Shown here: positions 16,070 to 23,169 of the stretch, in pieces
Layout: every line of letters starts with the position of its first letter
Position numbering within the stretch: the first letter of the stretch is position 1
Virus record (IMG/VR): IMGVR_UViG_3300049491_001096
Location: 1-25,437 of that record
Reading direction: 5' to 3' (one strand)
DNA: 25,437 nucleotides
Source: a virus
The notes under the pieces: generated by a model
What the model was told of the DNA's origin: nothing
The model's input: the letters and a program-made list of their open reading frames with translations, nothing else
Databases searched by the model: none
Position numbers and translations under genes: made by a program

Positions 16070-17656
16070 TCAGCGGCGCCGGGTGCTGGTGGCGCGCGGG
16101 CGGGTAGCACTGGTTGGCGCTGCGCGGCTGGGGCTGCTGAAGGCCTGGCGAGCGGCAACGGCGAGCACGGGCGAGCGGGCGGCGCTCGGCGCCACGCTGC
16201 CGGCTTGGCGGTAGCCGCTGACGCGCAATGCCGCCAGGGCGAAAGCCATGTCGATTTCCAACGACAGGCCAGTTGGCAGAGGGCCGCTGAAGATGAGCTC
16301 GAAGGCGGCTTCGGTTTCACCGGCGGCAAGCACCGGCGCGATCTGCATGGCGCCGAGGGCCTGCGCAACGTCGGCTTCCGCAGCCAGGCCGGCATCTCGA
16401 ATCAGGCGCCCGGCCAGGCCGATGGCGGCATCGGCCTCGGCGGCCAGCCCGGTGGCCGATCGCTGAACGGCGGCTAGAGCCTGAGCCGTCTCGGCTTCGC
16501 TGGCGATGCCGACGGACCGGCCAAGGATGCCGACCAGCGCCAAGGCCGTATCGGACTCGACAGCCTGCCCTGTTGCGCGTGACGAAACGCCGAGCAGGAT
16601 CTGCGCCGCGTCGGTTTCAGCGGCCTGACCGGTGGCTTTGATCTGGCGCGCAGCCAGCGCCTGGGCCGCATCGGTTTCCAGCGCCAGGCCAGCGGCAGCG
16701 CCTTGAGCCGGCGACAGCGGCAGTGCGGTATCGGATTCACTGGCCAGGCCAGTGGCGGCGATCTGACGCGCGGTCAGGGCCTGTGCAGTGTCAACTTCAC
16801 CGGCCTGGCCGGTGGCGCGAAGTTGCAGCGCGGACACGGCCTGAGCCGTATCGGTTTCGCTGGCTTGGCCAGTGGCACGGAGCTGCAATGCAGTCAGGGC
16901 CTGCGAGGCGTCTGCTTCGCTGGCCAGGCCGGTGGCGCGGATCGCTACCGCGACCAGGGCTTGCGCAGCGTCTGCTTCACCGGCCTGGCCGGCGGCGCGC
17001 AGTTGCAGCGCGGACACGGCCTGCGCCGCATCGGCTTCGCTGGCTTGGCCAGTGGCACGGAGCTGCAATACGGCCAGGGCCTGCGAGGTGTCTGCTTCGC
17101 TGGCCTGGCCGGTGGCACGGATCGCTACCGCGGTCAGGGCTTGCGCGGCGTCTGCTTCGCTGGCCTGGCCGGCGGCGCGCAGTTGCAGCCCGGCCAGGGC
17201 CTGCGCCGCCTGAGTCTCTGCGGCGACGCCGACGGTGCGCGCCAACACCATGGACAGAGCAAATGCAGCATCGGTTTCAGCGGCCAAGCCGACGGGTGTG
17301 CCGGCAGATGCCAAGGCCAACGCAATATCGGTTTCGCTGGCTAGGCCGATGACGCGAATTTGCAGCGCGGCAAGCGCCTGTGCCGCGTCCGCTTCTGTGG
17401 CTTGGCCGGCAACACGGACCTGCACCCCAGACAAAGAAAGCGAAGTGGCGGCTTCTGTGGCAAGACCCGCTGCGATGATCTGCAAGCGCGCAAGGTTGAG
17501 TGCGGTATCGGCCTCCAATGCCACACCAGCCGGCGATCCCGCCTGGCGCGGCAGCCACGGCGGCGCGTTGGCGCTATCGGCCTCGGGCGTGAGCCGCAGC
17601 GAACGCGGCTTGCGGACCAGCGTTTGCGCGCGGAGGAACCAGCCCTGGTTTTGCAT
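16070..17656 (-). CDS. Repeat protein of about 22 tandem 20-residue units
   Basis: The 528-residue product has a short N-terminal domain (residues 1-41, MQNQGWFLRAQTLVRKPRSL onward), about 22 contiguous units of 20 residues (about 42-480; one unit is 19 long), and a 48-residue basic Ser/Arg/Ala-rich tail ending TRRR. The consensus unit is ATGQASEADTAQALAALQLR, with Gly3, Ala5, Glu7, Asp9, Ala11 and Leu14 nearly invariant. The strict period and alternating small, acidic and hydrophobic positions suggest a stacked solenoid or an elongated fibre. It lies between the 385-aa head-region gene and the first connector gene, so a capsid or neck fibre is plausible. The function is not established. No catalytic motif, signal peptide or membrane segment is seen. 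Confidence 0.85.
   Translation of the reverse strand: MQNQGWFLRAQTLVRKPRSLRLTPEADSANAPPWLPRQAGSPAGVALEADTALNLARLQIIAAGLATEAATSLSLSGVQVRVAGQATEADAAQALAALQIRVIGLASETDIALALASAGTPVGLAAETDAAFALSMVLARTVGVAAETQAAQALAGLQLRAAGQASEADAAQALTAVAIRATGQASEADTSQALAVLQLRATGQASEADAAQAVSALQLRAAGQAGEADAAQALVAVAIRATGLASEADASQALTALQLRATGQASETDTAQAVSALQLRATGQAGEVDTAQALTARQIAATGLASESDTALPLSPAQGAAAGLALETDAAQALAARQIKATGQAAETDAAQILLGVSSRATGQAVESDTALALVGILGRSVGIASEAETAQALAAVQRSATGLAAEADAAIGLAGRLIRDAGLAAEADVAQALGAMQIAPVLAAGETEAAFELIFSGPLPTGLSLEIDMAFALAALRVSGYRQAGSVAPSAARSPVLAVAARQAFSSPSRAAPTSATRPRATSTRRR
16217..17533 (-). repeat. 60-bp tandem repeat array (about 22 in-frame units)
   Basis: The DNA repeats with a 60-bp period across this span without spacers, each unit encoding 20 residues. 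Units near the centre are the most alike and those at the edges are diverged. This is the pattern expected if the array grows by unequal crossover or slippage in its middle. Because the period is a multiple of three, long open frames also appear on the opposite strand; these are artefacts. Confidence 0.95.
16801..17160 (-). repeat. 180-bp higher-order duplication within the repeat array
   Basis: The three-unit block 16801-16980 matches the next block 16981-17160 with about 15 mismatches by eye, roughly 92 percent identity. Adjacent 60-bp units inside a block differ far more. A three-unit segment was therefore copied as one event after the units had diverged. The 17161-17220 unit begins a third, weaker copy. 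Confidence 0.9.
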
Positions 17657-17662
17657 GGCGCG

Positions 17663-18820
17663 TTACTCGGCCACGAGCGTCAGACGCCCGGCGTAGTTGG
17701 TGGCGGTGGTGGCCGGCTTGGGCATTTCGATGGCGGAAATGCAGGCGTTGTCGAAGACGCTGGTGAGCTGCATGGCGGTGTAAAGCGCATCGCCCACGCA
17801 GACCATGTTGGCCACGGGGCAGGCCACCAGGCCGAGCAGGTGGGCGACGATCCAGTCAATGGTGCCAGTGGCCACCGCTGCCGAGCTTTGTACCTGGGTG
17901 AGCGCCTTGACGCCGGTGTCGCCGCTGGCGAAGGGCATGAACCATGAGCTGGAGCCGACAGCCAGATCAATCTGGCCGACTGGGCAGGCGCTGATGCCTG
18001 CCGTGCTGGCGAAGGATTGCGCGGCGTTGCTGCCCTGGTCGGTGTATTGGCAGACCGTCCAGTTGTGCGCGGTGGCGGCCAGCACCGTGGTGGGGTTGGC
18101 GGGGAAAGCGAAGTTGCCGCCGATGTAGTCGGCCGCGGTGGCGGTGCCGGATTGGTAGCGCGAGAAGGTGCCCGTGACGGCCTGTGTGGCCGTGCTGTTC
18201 GGGTTGACGGCGGCGGAAAACAGGCGATCGACGATGCCCAGGGAATTGTTGATGACCGAGGCCGTCAACTCGATGGCCAGGTAGTGGCCGGTGTTGGCGT
18301 TGGCGGGGTTGGCGTAGCCCCAGCTCCCGGTATTGGCGCCGGTGTGCGCGGTGCCGCCAGGCAGAGCGCCACCGGCCGCGCCGGCCGCGGGCACGGTGCC
18401 GCGGGTCCACAAATCCATGCTGCCGCCAATGGCTGAGGCGGCGACGCCTGTCTTCTGAAAGTTGAGGTATTGCGCTTTGCCGCCGGTGACGGCCGCCACG
18501 AGCGCGTCGAGACTAACGAAAGCGTTCAGGCGCGCGTGATGGACCTTGCCGCCCCGCGCAACGGCCTGCACGCGCATGCGGCGCAGCTTGTCCATGGCGC
18601 GGTCGATGGCGGACATTTCGCTGCCGGCGCCGAGCCGGCCGACGAAATCGCCGCCGGGCATGGCCCACACGGCGCCCGGGCAATCGAACATGGGCGCCGG
18701 GAAGGGAAATTCGCGCATGGCACCGCTGATGCGTTCGACCGCGGGCGCGCCGAGCCAGCGCTCCAGACGGCCCGATGGCACATGCCGTAGGCCGCGGGTG
18801 TGGTGCAGCACGCCGTCCAT
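17663..18820 (-). CDS. Conserved phage head-region protein of unknown function
   Basis: The 385-residue product begins MDGVLHHTRGLRHVPSGRLE. The N-terminal 100 residues include a helical RAMDKLRRMRVQAVARGGK segment. The rest is rich in Gly, Ala, Thr and Asn and looks beta-structured, with DRLFSAAVNPNSTATQAVTG, ATAHNWTVCQYTDQ, FMPFASGDTGVKALTQ and a closing KPATTATNYAGRLTLVAE. I recall this type of protein in phage and metagenomic contigs without an assigned function. Its one-base overlap with the 153-aa gene and its place between capsid and connector genes suggest a virion head or neck component. The longer open frame upstream of the chosen ATG overlaps the 153-aa gene and reads as out-of-frame His/Arg-rich noise. 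Confidence 0.85.
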   Translation of the reverse strand: MDGVLHHTRGLRHVPSGRLERWLGAPAVERISGAMREFPFPAPMFDCPGAVWAMPGGDFVGRLGAGSEMSAIDRAMDKLRRMRVQAVARGGKVHHARLNAFVSLDALVAAVTGGKAQYLNFQKTGVAASAIGGSMDLWTRGTVPAAGAAGGALPGGTAHTGANTGSWGYANPANANTGHYLAIELTASVINNSLGIVDRLFSAAVNPNSTATQAVTGTFSRYQSGTATAADYIGGNFAFPANPTTVLAATAHNWTVCQYTDQGSNAAQSFASTAGISACPVGQIDLAVGSSSWFMPFASGDTGVKALTQVQSSAAVATGTIDWIVAHLLGLVACPVANMVCVGDALYTAMQLTSVFDNACISAIEMPKPATTATNYAGRLTLVAE

Positions 18821-19281
18821 CACGAGGCCCGGAAGAACACGCCCGTGGTCATTTGGATATCGGCCCCGCTCGGGGTCTGCACGAAATCGAACATGGTGAG
18901 CGGGATGATGTTGGCATCGGTGCCGCTGGTGGTGTCGCTGTCGTAGCAGACCGCGATCTTGCTGATGGCGTTGCCGGTGGCGGCCGTCCACGTGGTGGTG
19001 GGCAGGGACACGTCATAACGGTCGTTCGTGTCGTCGGGCGCGGGCAGCGCGGCAAGCTCGGCGTCGGTGAGCGTTTTGCGGCCCATCGTGGTCTGTTCGT
19101 TGGTGGTGCCGGCGATGAGCGCGGTGAGCGTGTCCACATCGATCAAGGTGGCGTCGGCTTCGAGGCCGCTGGTCTCGATGGGCACCAGGATCAGCGCGGA
19201 GTTGGCCGGGTCATTGCTCTTGACGCGGTTGTAATACTCGACGATGCGCCCTTTGGCGATGTTGAAAACGATGTTGGACAT
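18820..19281 (-). CDS. Conserved phage structural protein of unknown function
   Basis: The 153-residue product starts MSNIVFNIAKGRIVEYYNRV and contains ETSGLEADATLIDVDTLTAL, TTMGRKTLTDAELAALPAP and a C-terminal TTGVFFRAS. Similar small proteins occur next to capsid genes in siphovirus genomes from memory, but I know no assigned role. It has no signal peptide or membrane segment and is predicted as mixed helix and beta. The start has a GAGGA ribosome site 8 nt upstream. The stop overlaps the next start by one base (TGATG), so the 153-aa and 385-aa proteins are probably made together and may interact. A head-surface or head-completion role is an inference from position only. Confidence 0.85.
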   Translation of the reverse strand: MSNIVFNIAKGRIVEYYNRVKSNDPANSALILVPIETSGLEADATLIDVDTLTALIAGTTNEQTTMGRKTLTDAELAALPAPDDTNDRYDVSLPTTTWTAATGNAISKIAVCYDSDTTSGTDANIIPLTMFDFVQTPSGADIQMTTGVFFRAS

Positions 19282-19311
19282 GTCGTGGTCCTCGGCAGTG
19301 GGCGTTGAGTG

Positions 19312-19695
19312 TCAGGCGCTGAGCGCTGCGAGCGCTTCACGCTTGGTTGCGAGGTCTTTGGCCAGGGCAGCCTTCGTCTCGTCGTCTTTGTCCTTGGCAT
19401 CGACCAGCAACTGCTCGGCCTGGGCAATGGCAACGAGCAACTGCTCGGCCTGGGCAATGGCAACGAGCTGCGCCTCGCGCGCGGCGGTTCTCTGTTCGGC
19501 TGCGAGTTCGATGGCGCTGCGCGCGCTGGCGGCACCTTGGCCGCGCGCGTAGATCAGGGCTTCTTTGCAGGTATCGATACCGCCATCGGCGGCAAGCGCC
19601 TTGATGAGTTCGGGCTGCGCCTCGACGATCGTGCCGGCCTTCAGGCCATGCGAAACGATATCGCAGAGCACCAGCGCCGAGATGAGTTTGGCCAT
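19312..19695 (-). CDS. Putative capsid-associated (decoration) protein with internal repeat
   Basis: I do not recognise this 127-residue protein as a named family. It begins with a compact domain (MAKLISALVLCDIVSHGLKAG, then a KALAADGGIDTCKEA segment with two Cys in residues 1-45). From about residue 55 it is a charged Ala/Glu/Gln-rich helix with coiled-coil character. The helix holds an exact tandem duplication of ten residues (LVAIAQAEQL twice). It follows the capsid gene, has a good AAGGAA ribosome site, and shares the hairpin leader found before the capsid and tail tube genes. Position and leader suggest an abundant head-bound protein such as a decoration or short fibre protein. This is an inference; a connector or assembly factor is also possible. 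Confidence 0.7.
   Translation of the reverse strand: MAKLISALVLCDIVSHGLKAGTIVEAQPELIKALAADGGIDTCKEALIYARGQGAASARSAIELAAEQRTAAREAQLVAIAQAEQLLVAIAQAEQLLVDAKDKDDETKAALAKDLATKREALAALSA
19406..19468 (-). repeat. Perfect 30-bp tandem duplication inside a gene
   Basis: Two identical head-to-tail 30-bp copies (19407-19436 and 19437-19466) encode ten residues each, in frame, in the helical half of the 127-aa protein. Identity continues for one to two bases on each side. The absence of any mismatch suggests a recent slipped-strand duplication, which could vary in copy number between relatives. Confidence 0.95.
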
Positions 19696-19720
19696 GATGG
19701 TGATTCCTTGTTCGGTGCGT

Positions 19721-19757
19721 GAAAAGAACGGGCTCGGCGTGTCGAGTGCCGAGCCCG
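19721..19757 (-). terminator. Terminator-like hairpin after the capsid gene
   Basis: A perfect 10-bp stem (CGGGCTCGGC / GCCGAGCCCG, plus-strand arms 19729-19738 and 19748-19757) with a 9-nt loop is followed on the minus strand by TTCTTTTC. This has the form of a Rho-independent terminator. It ends about 26 nt upstream of the ATG of the next gene, which has its own AAGGAA ribosome site. It could end most capsid transcripts or protect the capsid mRNA 3' end. Confidence 0.8.
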
Positions 19758-19790
19758 CAAGGTCAGCTTTCGCTGAGAGGCCGCTGCAGT

Positions 19791-21044
19791 TCAGGTGGCG
19801 CTATTGGCGTAATACTTCACCGCGCCGCCCGCGTCGATGAGGTTGCCGCCGATGCGCTGGAAAGCCACGAAGCCCACCTGGCCGTTCAGCGTGAAGGCGC
19901 TGTCGGTCATGCGGAACATGGTCAAGTCCATCACACGGCGGATGACGTACTTGCGGAAGTCGCCCATCAAGATCGATTTGGCGTTGGCGGCCATCGCGGC
20001 CATGTCGTCGTTGATGGTGATGGGGCGGCCAAGCAGAGTGTCGGGGGCACCTCCGGGAACGTTGGTCTCGTAGCCGGGAACGAAGATTGGACGGCTGTTG
20101 CTGTCTTTGATCTTGCGCACGACCTTGAGCGAGCTGTCGGCCATCATGACGCCGAAGCCTCGACTGCGACGATAGGCGCGGTTGACACTGTGCTCGAGGT
20201 CCACCAGATCGTCATAGATGACACTGAGGGTCTGGCCCGTGGTGCCCGTCTTGCCCAGGGCGGCGCCGGTGACAATGCCGCGCGGCTGGCCGGAGCCCGT
20301 GCCGGTGGTGAAGTGGGTGTTGGTGATGCGGCCCAGGCGCACCGCCAGCACGCCCTGGATGTATGCCTCGATGTCCAGGAACGAATCCTGCACCAGTTCC
20401 CACGGCAGCGCGATTTTCTTGGAGCTGTACTTGTACACGCTGAGCGAGGTGTTGCCGAATGCAGTGTCGAGGCCAGCAACCGCTACGTTCTGGCCCACGA
20501 TTTCGCCTACTTCGGCCGTGGCGTCGGCGGTGGGGAAGTTCATGTCGGCGCCGCTGGCCGTCTGAATCAGCGTGGACACTTCCAACATGCCGCCGTAGGC
20601 CTTCATGGCCTCTTCCAGCGACCGCATGTACTCGGTGGCGACGGTATAGCCGCCTTCCGTGGTGGTGGTGGTGCTCATCGCGGCCCGGATATCCGGGTTG
20701 ACGCGGGCGTTCATCTCGGCGCGCTGGGCGTCGTTCAGGTTTGCCATGCCGCCGCCCAGGTAGGCCCGCAATGCCTTGGCGATCTCGCTGTGCTTGCCGG
20801 GCTCTTTGGTGGCGTCGTTGCGCACGCGGTCAAGCAGGGTATCGGTCTGCTCCGCGGCGAGTTTGGCCAGACGGCCTTCGCGGGTGATGTCTTCGTCGAT
20901 GCGCTCAATGACAGCCAAGTGCTCGTCGAGCTTCTTGGCTTCGGCATCTGGCATGCGCTGGTCGGCGGGGTACTTGGCGTTGAGTTCCTGGGCCTCTTTG
21001 GCCTTGGTGTTGCGGAGCTCGCGCAGTTGAGCGAGTTTGCTCAT
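19791..21044 (-). CDS. Major capsid protein, HK97 fold
   Basis: This is the main shell protein. The 417-residue product has an N-terminal helical, charged region (about residues 1-120, MSKLAQLRELRNTK onward) that fits the cleavable delta scaffolding domain. A core follows with the family hallmarks GGYTVATEYMRSL, FPTADATAEVGEIVGQN, KIALPWELVQDS, and TGTGSGQPRGI. The C-terminal part carries LLGRPITINDDM and a DFRKYVIRR segment. I chose the ATG at 21044 over the in-frame ATG at 21071 because GAAAGGAA sits at the right distance upstream of it. The neighbouring upstream protease would perform the cleavage. Terminator-like hairpins lie on both sides of the gene, so it may be expressed at its own level. 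Confidence 0.95.
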   Translation of the reverse strand: MSKLAQLRELRNTKAKEAQELNAKYPADQRMPDAEAKKLDEHLAVIERIDEDITREGRLAKLAAEQTDTLLDRVRNDATKEPGKHSEIAKALRAYLGGGMANLNDAQRAEMNARVNPDIRAAMSTTTTTEGGYTVATEYMRSLEEAMKAYGGMLEVSTLIQTASGADMNFPTADATAEVGEIVGQNVAVAGLDTAFGNTSLSVYKYSSKKIALPWELVQDSFLDIEAYIQGVLAVRLGRITNTHFTTGTGSGQPRGIVTGAALGKTGTTGQTLSVIYDDLVDLEHSVNRAYRRSRGFGVMMADSSLKVVRKIKDSNSRPIFVPGYETNVPGGAPDTLLGRPITINDDMAAMAANAKSILMGDFRKYVIRRVMDLTMFRMTDSAFTLNGQVGFVAFQRIGGNLIDAGGAVKYYANSAT

Positions 21045-21068
21045 GGTGCAGGTTCCTTTCGGGATGGT

Positions 21069-21094
21069 CAAAAAAAGCCCGCTTGCGGCGGGCT
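21069..21094 (-). terminator. Terminator-like hairpin before the capsid gene
   Basis: On the minus strand a perfect 7-bp GC-rich stem (AGCCCGC / GCGGGCT, arms 21088-21094 and 21076-21082) with a 5-nt loop is followed by seven T (21070-21076, the last shared with the stem). This is the form of an intrinsic terminator. It lies only 25 nt upstream of the capsid ATG, so a separate promoter between hairpin and gene does not fit. Read-through, antitermination, or a role as an mRNA 5'/3' end stabiliser is therefore needed to explain capsid expression. Confidence 0.85.
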
Positions 21095-21116
21095 GGGGCT
21101 CGTTGGCGCGAGTGCG

Positions 21117-21884
21117 CTACACGATGGGTTGCAGCACGCGCGCGACGCGCATGCGCTGTTCGCTACGGGCGCGGTGGTCAGCGCTTGCGTGCGATTGTTC
21201 GGGGGCCGATGCAGGCGTTTGTGCCGGTGCGTGGGCATAGGCGGTGAGGTTCCATTGCGCCGAGGCTTTGGCGGGCTCCGCCGCAATGCTGTCAGCGAGG
21301 CCGGCGTCGATGGCTTCCTGTGCCGTGAACCACGTTTCGGCCGTCATCATTGCCAGCACGTCTTCGGACGTCTGGCCGGTACGGTCGGCATAGGTGGTGA
21401 CGAGGGTGCCGTCGATCTTGTCAAGCAGGTCAGCGGACTTCTTGAGTTCGTCGGCGTTGCCCCAGGCCAGAGTCCAGGCTTTGTGAATCATCATCATGGC
21501 GCCCTTGCTCATGATGATTTCTTCGCCGGCCATGGCCAGGAACGACGCGGCGCTGGCAGCCAGCGCGTCGATATGCACAACGACTTTGGCCTTGTGCTCG
21601 CGCAACGCGGTTTCCATCGCGCGGGCGGCAAACACGCTGCCGCCGGGGCTGTTGATGCGCAAGTGAATCACGTCGGCTGTGATGCCGCGCAGCGCTTTCA
21701 CAAATGGCTCGGGGGCCACGCCGCCCCACCACTCGGCTTCGAGCTCGCTATCGACGATCACGTCATACAGCAGGATTTCGGCCTCGGCCGGCGCATCGGC
21801 CGCAGCCGCCGGCAGCATGCGCGCTTCGAAGCGGCGCGGCGCCTGTCGGTTACTGGCCAGCAGTTGGATCAGTCGGTTGGGCAC
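21117..21884 (-). CDS. ClpP-like prohead (head maturation) protease
   Basis: This serine protease would cleave the capsid scaffolding domain and then itself during head maturation. The 255-residue product shows the ClpP fold signature: HLRINSPGGSVFAA around residues 74-87, the nucleophile segment ALAASAASFLAMAG with Ser near 111, and MMMIHKAW with His near 134. The third catalytic position is unclear: the region TAETWFTAQEAIDAGLAD (about 181-198) has Glu/Thr where ClpP has Asp. The tail after residue 200 is low-complexity and Ala/Gln-rich. It lies between portal and capsid, the standard place. An alternative ATG at 21818 would shorten it by 22 residues. A strong terminator-like hairpin follows the stop. 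Confidence 0.92.
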   Translation of the reverse strand: MPNRLIQLLASNRQAPRRFEARMLPAAAADAPAEAEILLYDVIVDSELEAEWWGGVAPEPFVKALRGITADVIHLRINSPGGSVFAARAMETALREHKAKVVVHIDALAASAASFLAMAGEEIIMSKGAMMMIHKAWTLAWGNADELKKSADLLDKIDGTLVTTYADRTGQTSEDVLAMMTAETWFTAQEAIDAGLADSIAAEPAKASAQWNLTAYAHAPAQTPASAPEQSHASADHRARSEQRMRVARVLQPIV

Positions 21885-23169
21885 TGGTGCCTCCGTTCGG
21901 TTTGAGATTGGGGTTCGGCGGGAGGTTTTCTAAGCGGCGTACTTCGTCGGCTTCCATCCAGGGCATCTCGCCAGCGCGGCCCATGGCCACGCGGTAAGCA
22001 TCGAAGCGGGTTTTGATGTCGCCTCGAACAAGAGCCGTGGTGTCGTGCTCGACGAAAAAGCGCTGGCGGCTGGGCCAGAGCTTTCGATTGAATTCCTGCG
22101 CAAGCGGCACAAGATGGCGCAGCAGCGTGTACCGCACAAAGTTGCTGCCCTGCGCCTCCATGCCGGTACCCCAGCTACTATTTTTCTCGGTGTGGCCAAC
22201 CATGTGCGGCGGCACGCCGAAAATGCGGCAAATTTCTTCGACAGTGAACAGGCGCGTTGCCAGAATTTCAGCGTCCTTCGGGTTGACGCTGAGCTGCGCA
22301 GGTTCAAGGCCGCCGGTCAGGATGAGTGGGCTGCGGTTGGCACCGCCGCGACGCGCAAGCAGGGATGCGAGCAGGTTGTCGCGCTGCACTTTGTCAAGAG
22401 TGTTCGGCGTCTTGAGAGCGTAGTCGAACGTGGCGCCGCCGTTGAAGAACTGGCCGTGATAGCGTTCGGCCGCAATGGCGGTGCCGACTGATTCGCGCGC
22501 CGCATAGGTTATGGGGCTCGGGCTGAGCATGCAGTCGGGGTCAAAGCCGAGGCTGGGTAACTGGATGACATCGGCCCAATCGAGCGTGTACGCTTCGCCG
22601 CGCGCAGGCTGAATGCGCCAGTACCATATGCCGCGCTCGTCGCGCAGCGGTTGGACTTGCAGGGGATGATGTGGGCGCCAGCCAATGACGCGCGCGCTGC
22701 TACGGCTTGGGCGCAGCAGCTCGGCAAAACCGTCGCCATAGAAGAGCTTCCCCGTCAGCAGGATTTCCCAAGCGGCGGCGGCCGTCATGTCTTGGTTGGG
22801 CTGCTCGTTGAGCATCCACCAGTAATCATGATCGACCTGCTTGCGCTGCTGGCCTTCGCGTTCGTAGATGTTGAACGGAAGCGTGGAGATGGCGCCGGCG
22901 ATGAGTGCGACGCATCCATACACCGTGGACACGCGCATGGCGGTCTCGGCATTCACGGGGATGCCGGCCGCCGAGTTGGCGCCTGCGGCCCCGAGAATGT
23001 TGGCCAGCTCGTCGATCGTGAGATTGCGCTGGCTGCTGTTTTCCCCGATGGCTGCGATGGCTGGCGCTGAGGCAATGCGTTCCGATGCGCCATCGCGCGA
23101 GGCAATGAACCGTGCAAGCGCAGCCGATTCGTATTTGCGAGAAGTCAGATTGAAAACAGCAGCGCTCAT
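21850..23169 (-). CDS. Phage portal protein, HK97 family
   Basis: The portal forms the dodecameric ring at one capsid vertex through which DNA enters and leaves. The 439-residue product has the family pattern: an N-terminal STVYGCVALIAGAISTLPF segment, an HDYWWMLNEQPN motif, a central region ending GFDPDC, then ESVGTAIAAERYHGQFFNGG, and a C-terminal FTVEEICRIFGVPPHMVG block that is typical of HK97-type portals. The start at 23169 gives an ATGA overlap with the terminase stop; the longer open frame upstream is arginine-rich noise. The C-terminus overlaps the protease start by 35 nt, which suggests coupled translation. Confidence 0.95.
   Translation of the reverse strand: MSAAVFNLTSRKYESAALARFIASRDGASERIASAPAIAAIGENSSQRNLTIDELANILGAAGANSAAGIPVNAETAMRVSTVYGCVALIAGAISTLPFNIYEREGQQRKQVDHDYWWMLNEQPNQDMTAAAAWEILLTGKLFYGDGFAELLRPSRSSARVIGWRPHHPLQVQPLRDERGIWYWRIQPARGEAYTLDWADVIQLPSLGFDPDCMLSPSPITYAARESVGTAIAAERYHGQFFNGGATFDYALKTPNTLDKVQRDNLLASLLARRGGANRSPLILTGGLEPAQLSVNPKDAEILATRLFTVEEICRIFGVPPHMVGHTEKNSSWGTGMEAQGSNFVRYTLLRHLVPLAQEFNRKLWPSRQRFFVEHDTTALVRGDIKTRFDAYRVAMGRAGEMPWMEADEVRRLENLPPNPNLKPNGGTSAQPTDPTAGQ

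Noticed and set aside
16703-17344. Repeat-containing open frames on the plus strand
   Set aside because: The 60-bp period is a multiple of three, so every frame that is open in one unit stays open. The minus-strand frame spans the whole array with non-repeat ends and fits the operon.
16217-17533. CRISPR-like array
   Set aside because: Units are contiguous with no unique spacers, are in frame within one long gene, and diverge gradually from centre to edge.
19406-19468. Direct repeat as a possible attachment site
   Set aside because: It lies inside a coding region in frame, copies are adjacent, and no integrase or tRNA gene is near.
19719-21905. 728-codon open frame on the plus strand
   Set aside because: It lies antisense to the capsid and protease genes, has no ribosome site or family pattern, and its Gly/His/Arg-rich content is typical of antisense frames in GC-rich DNA.
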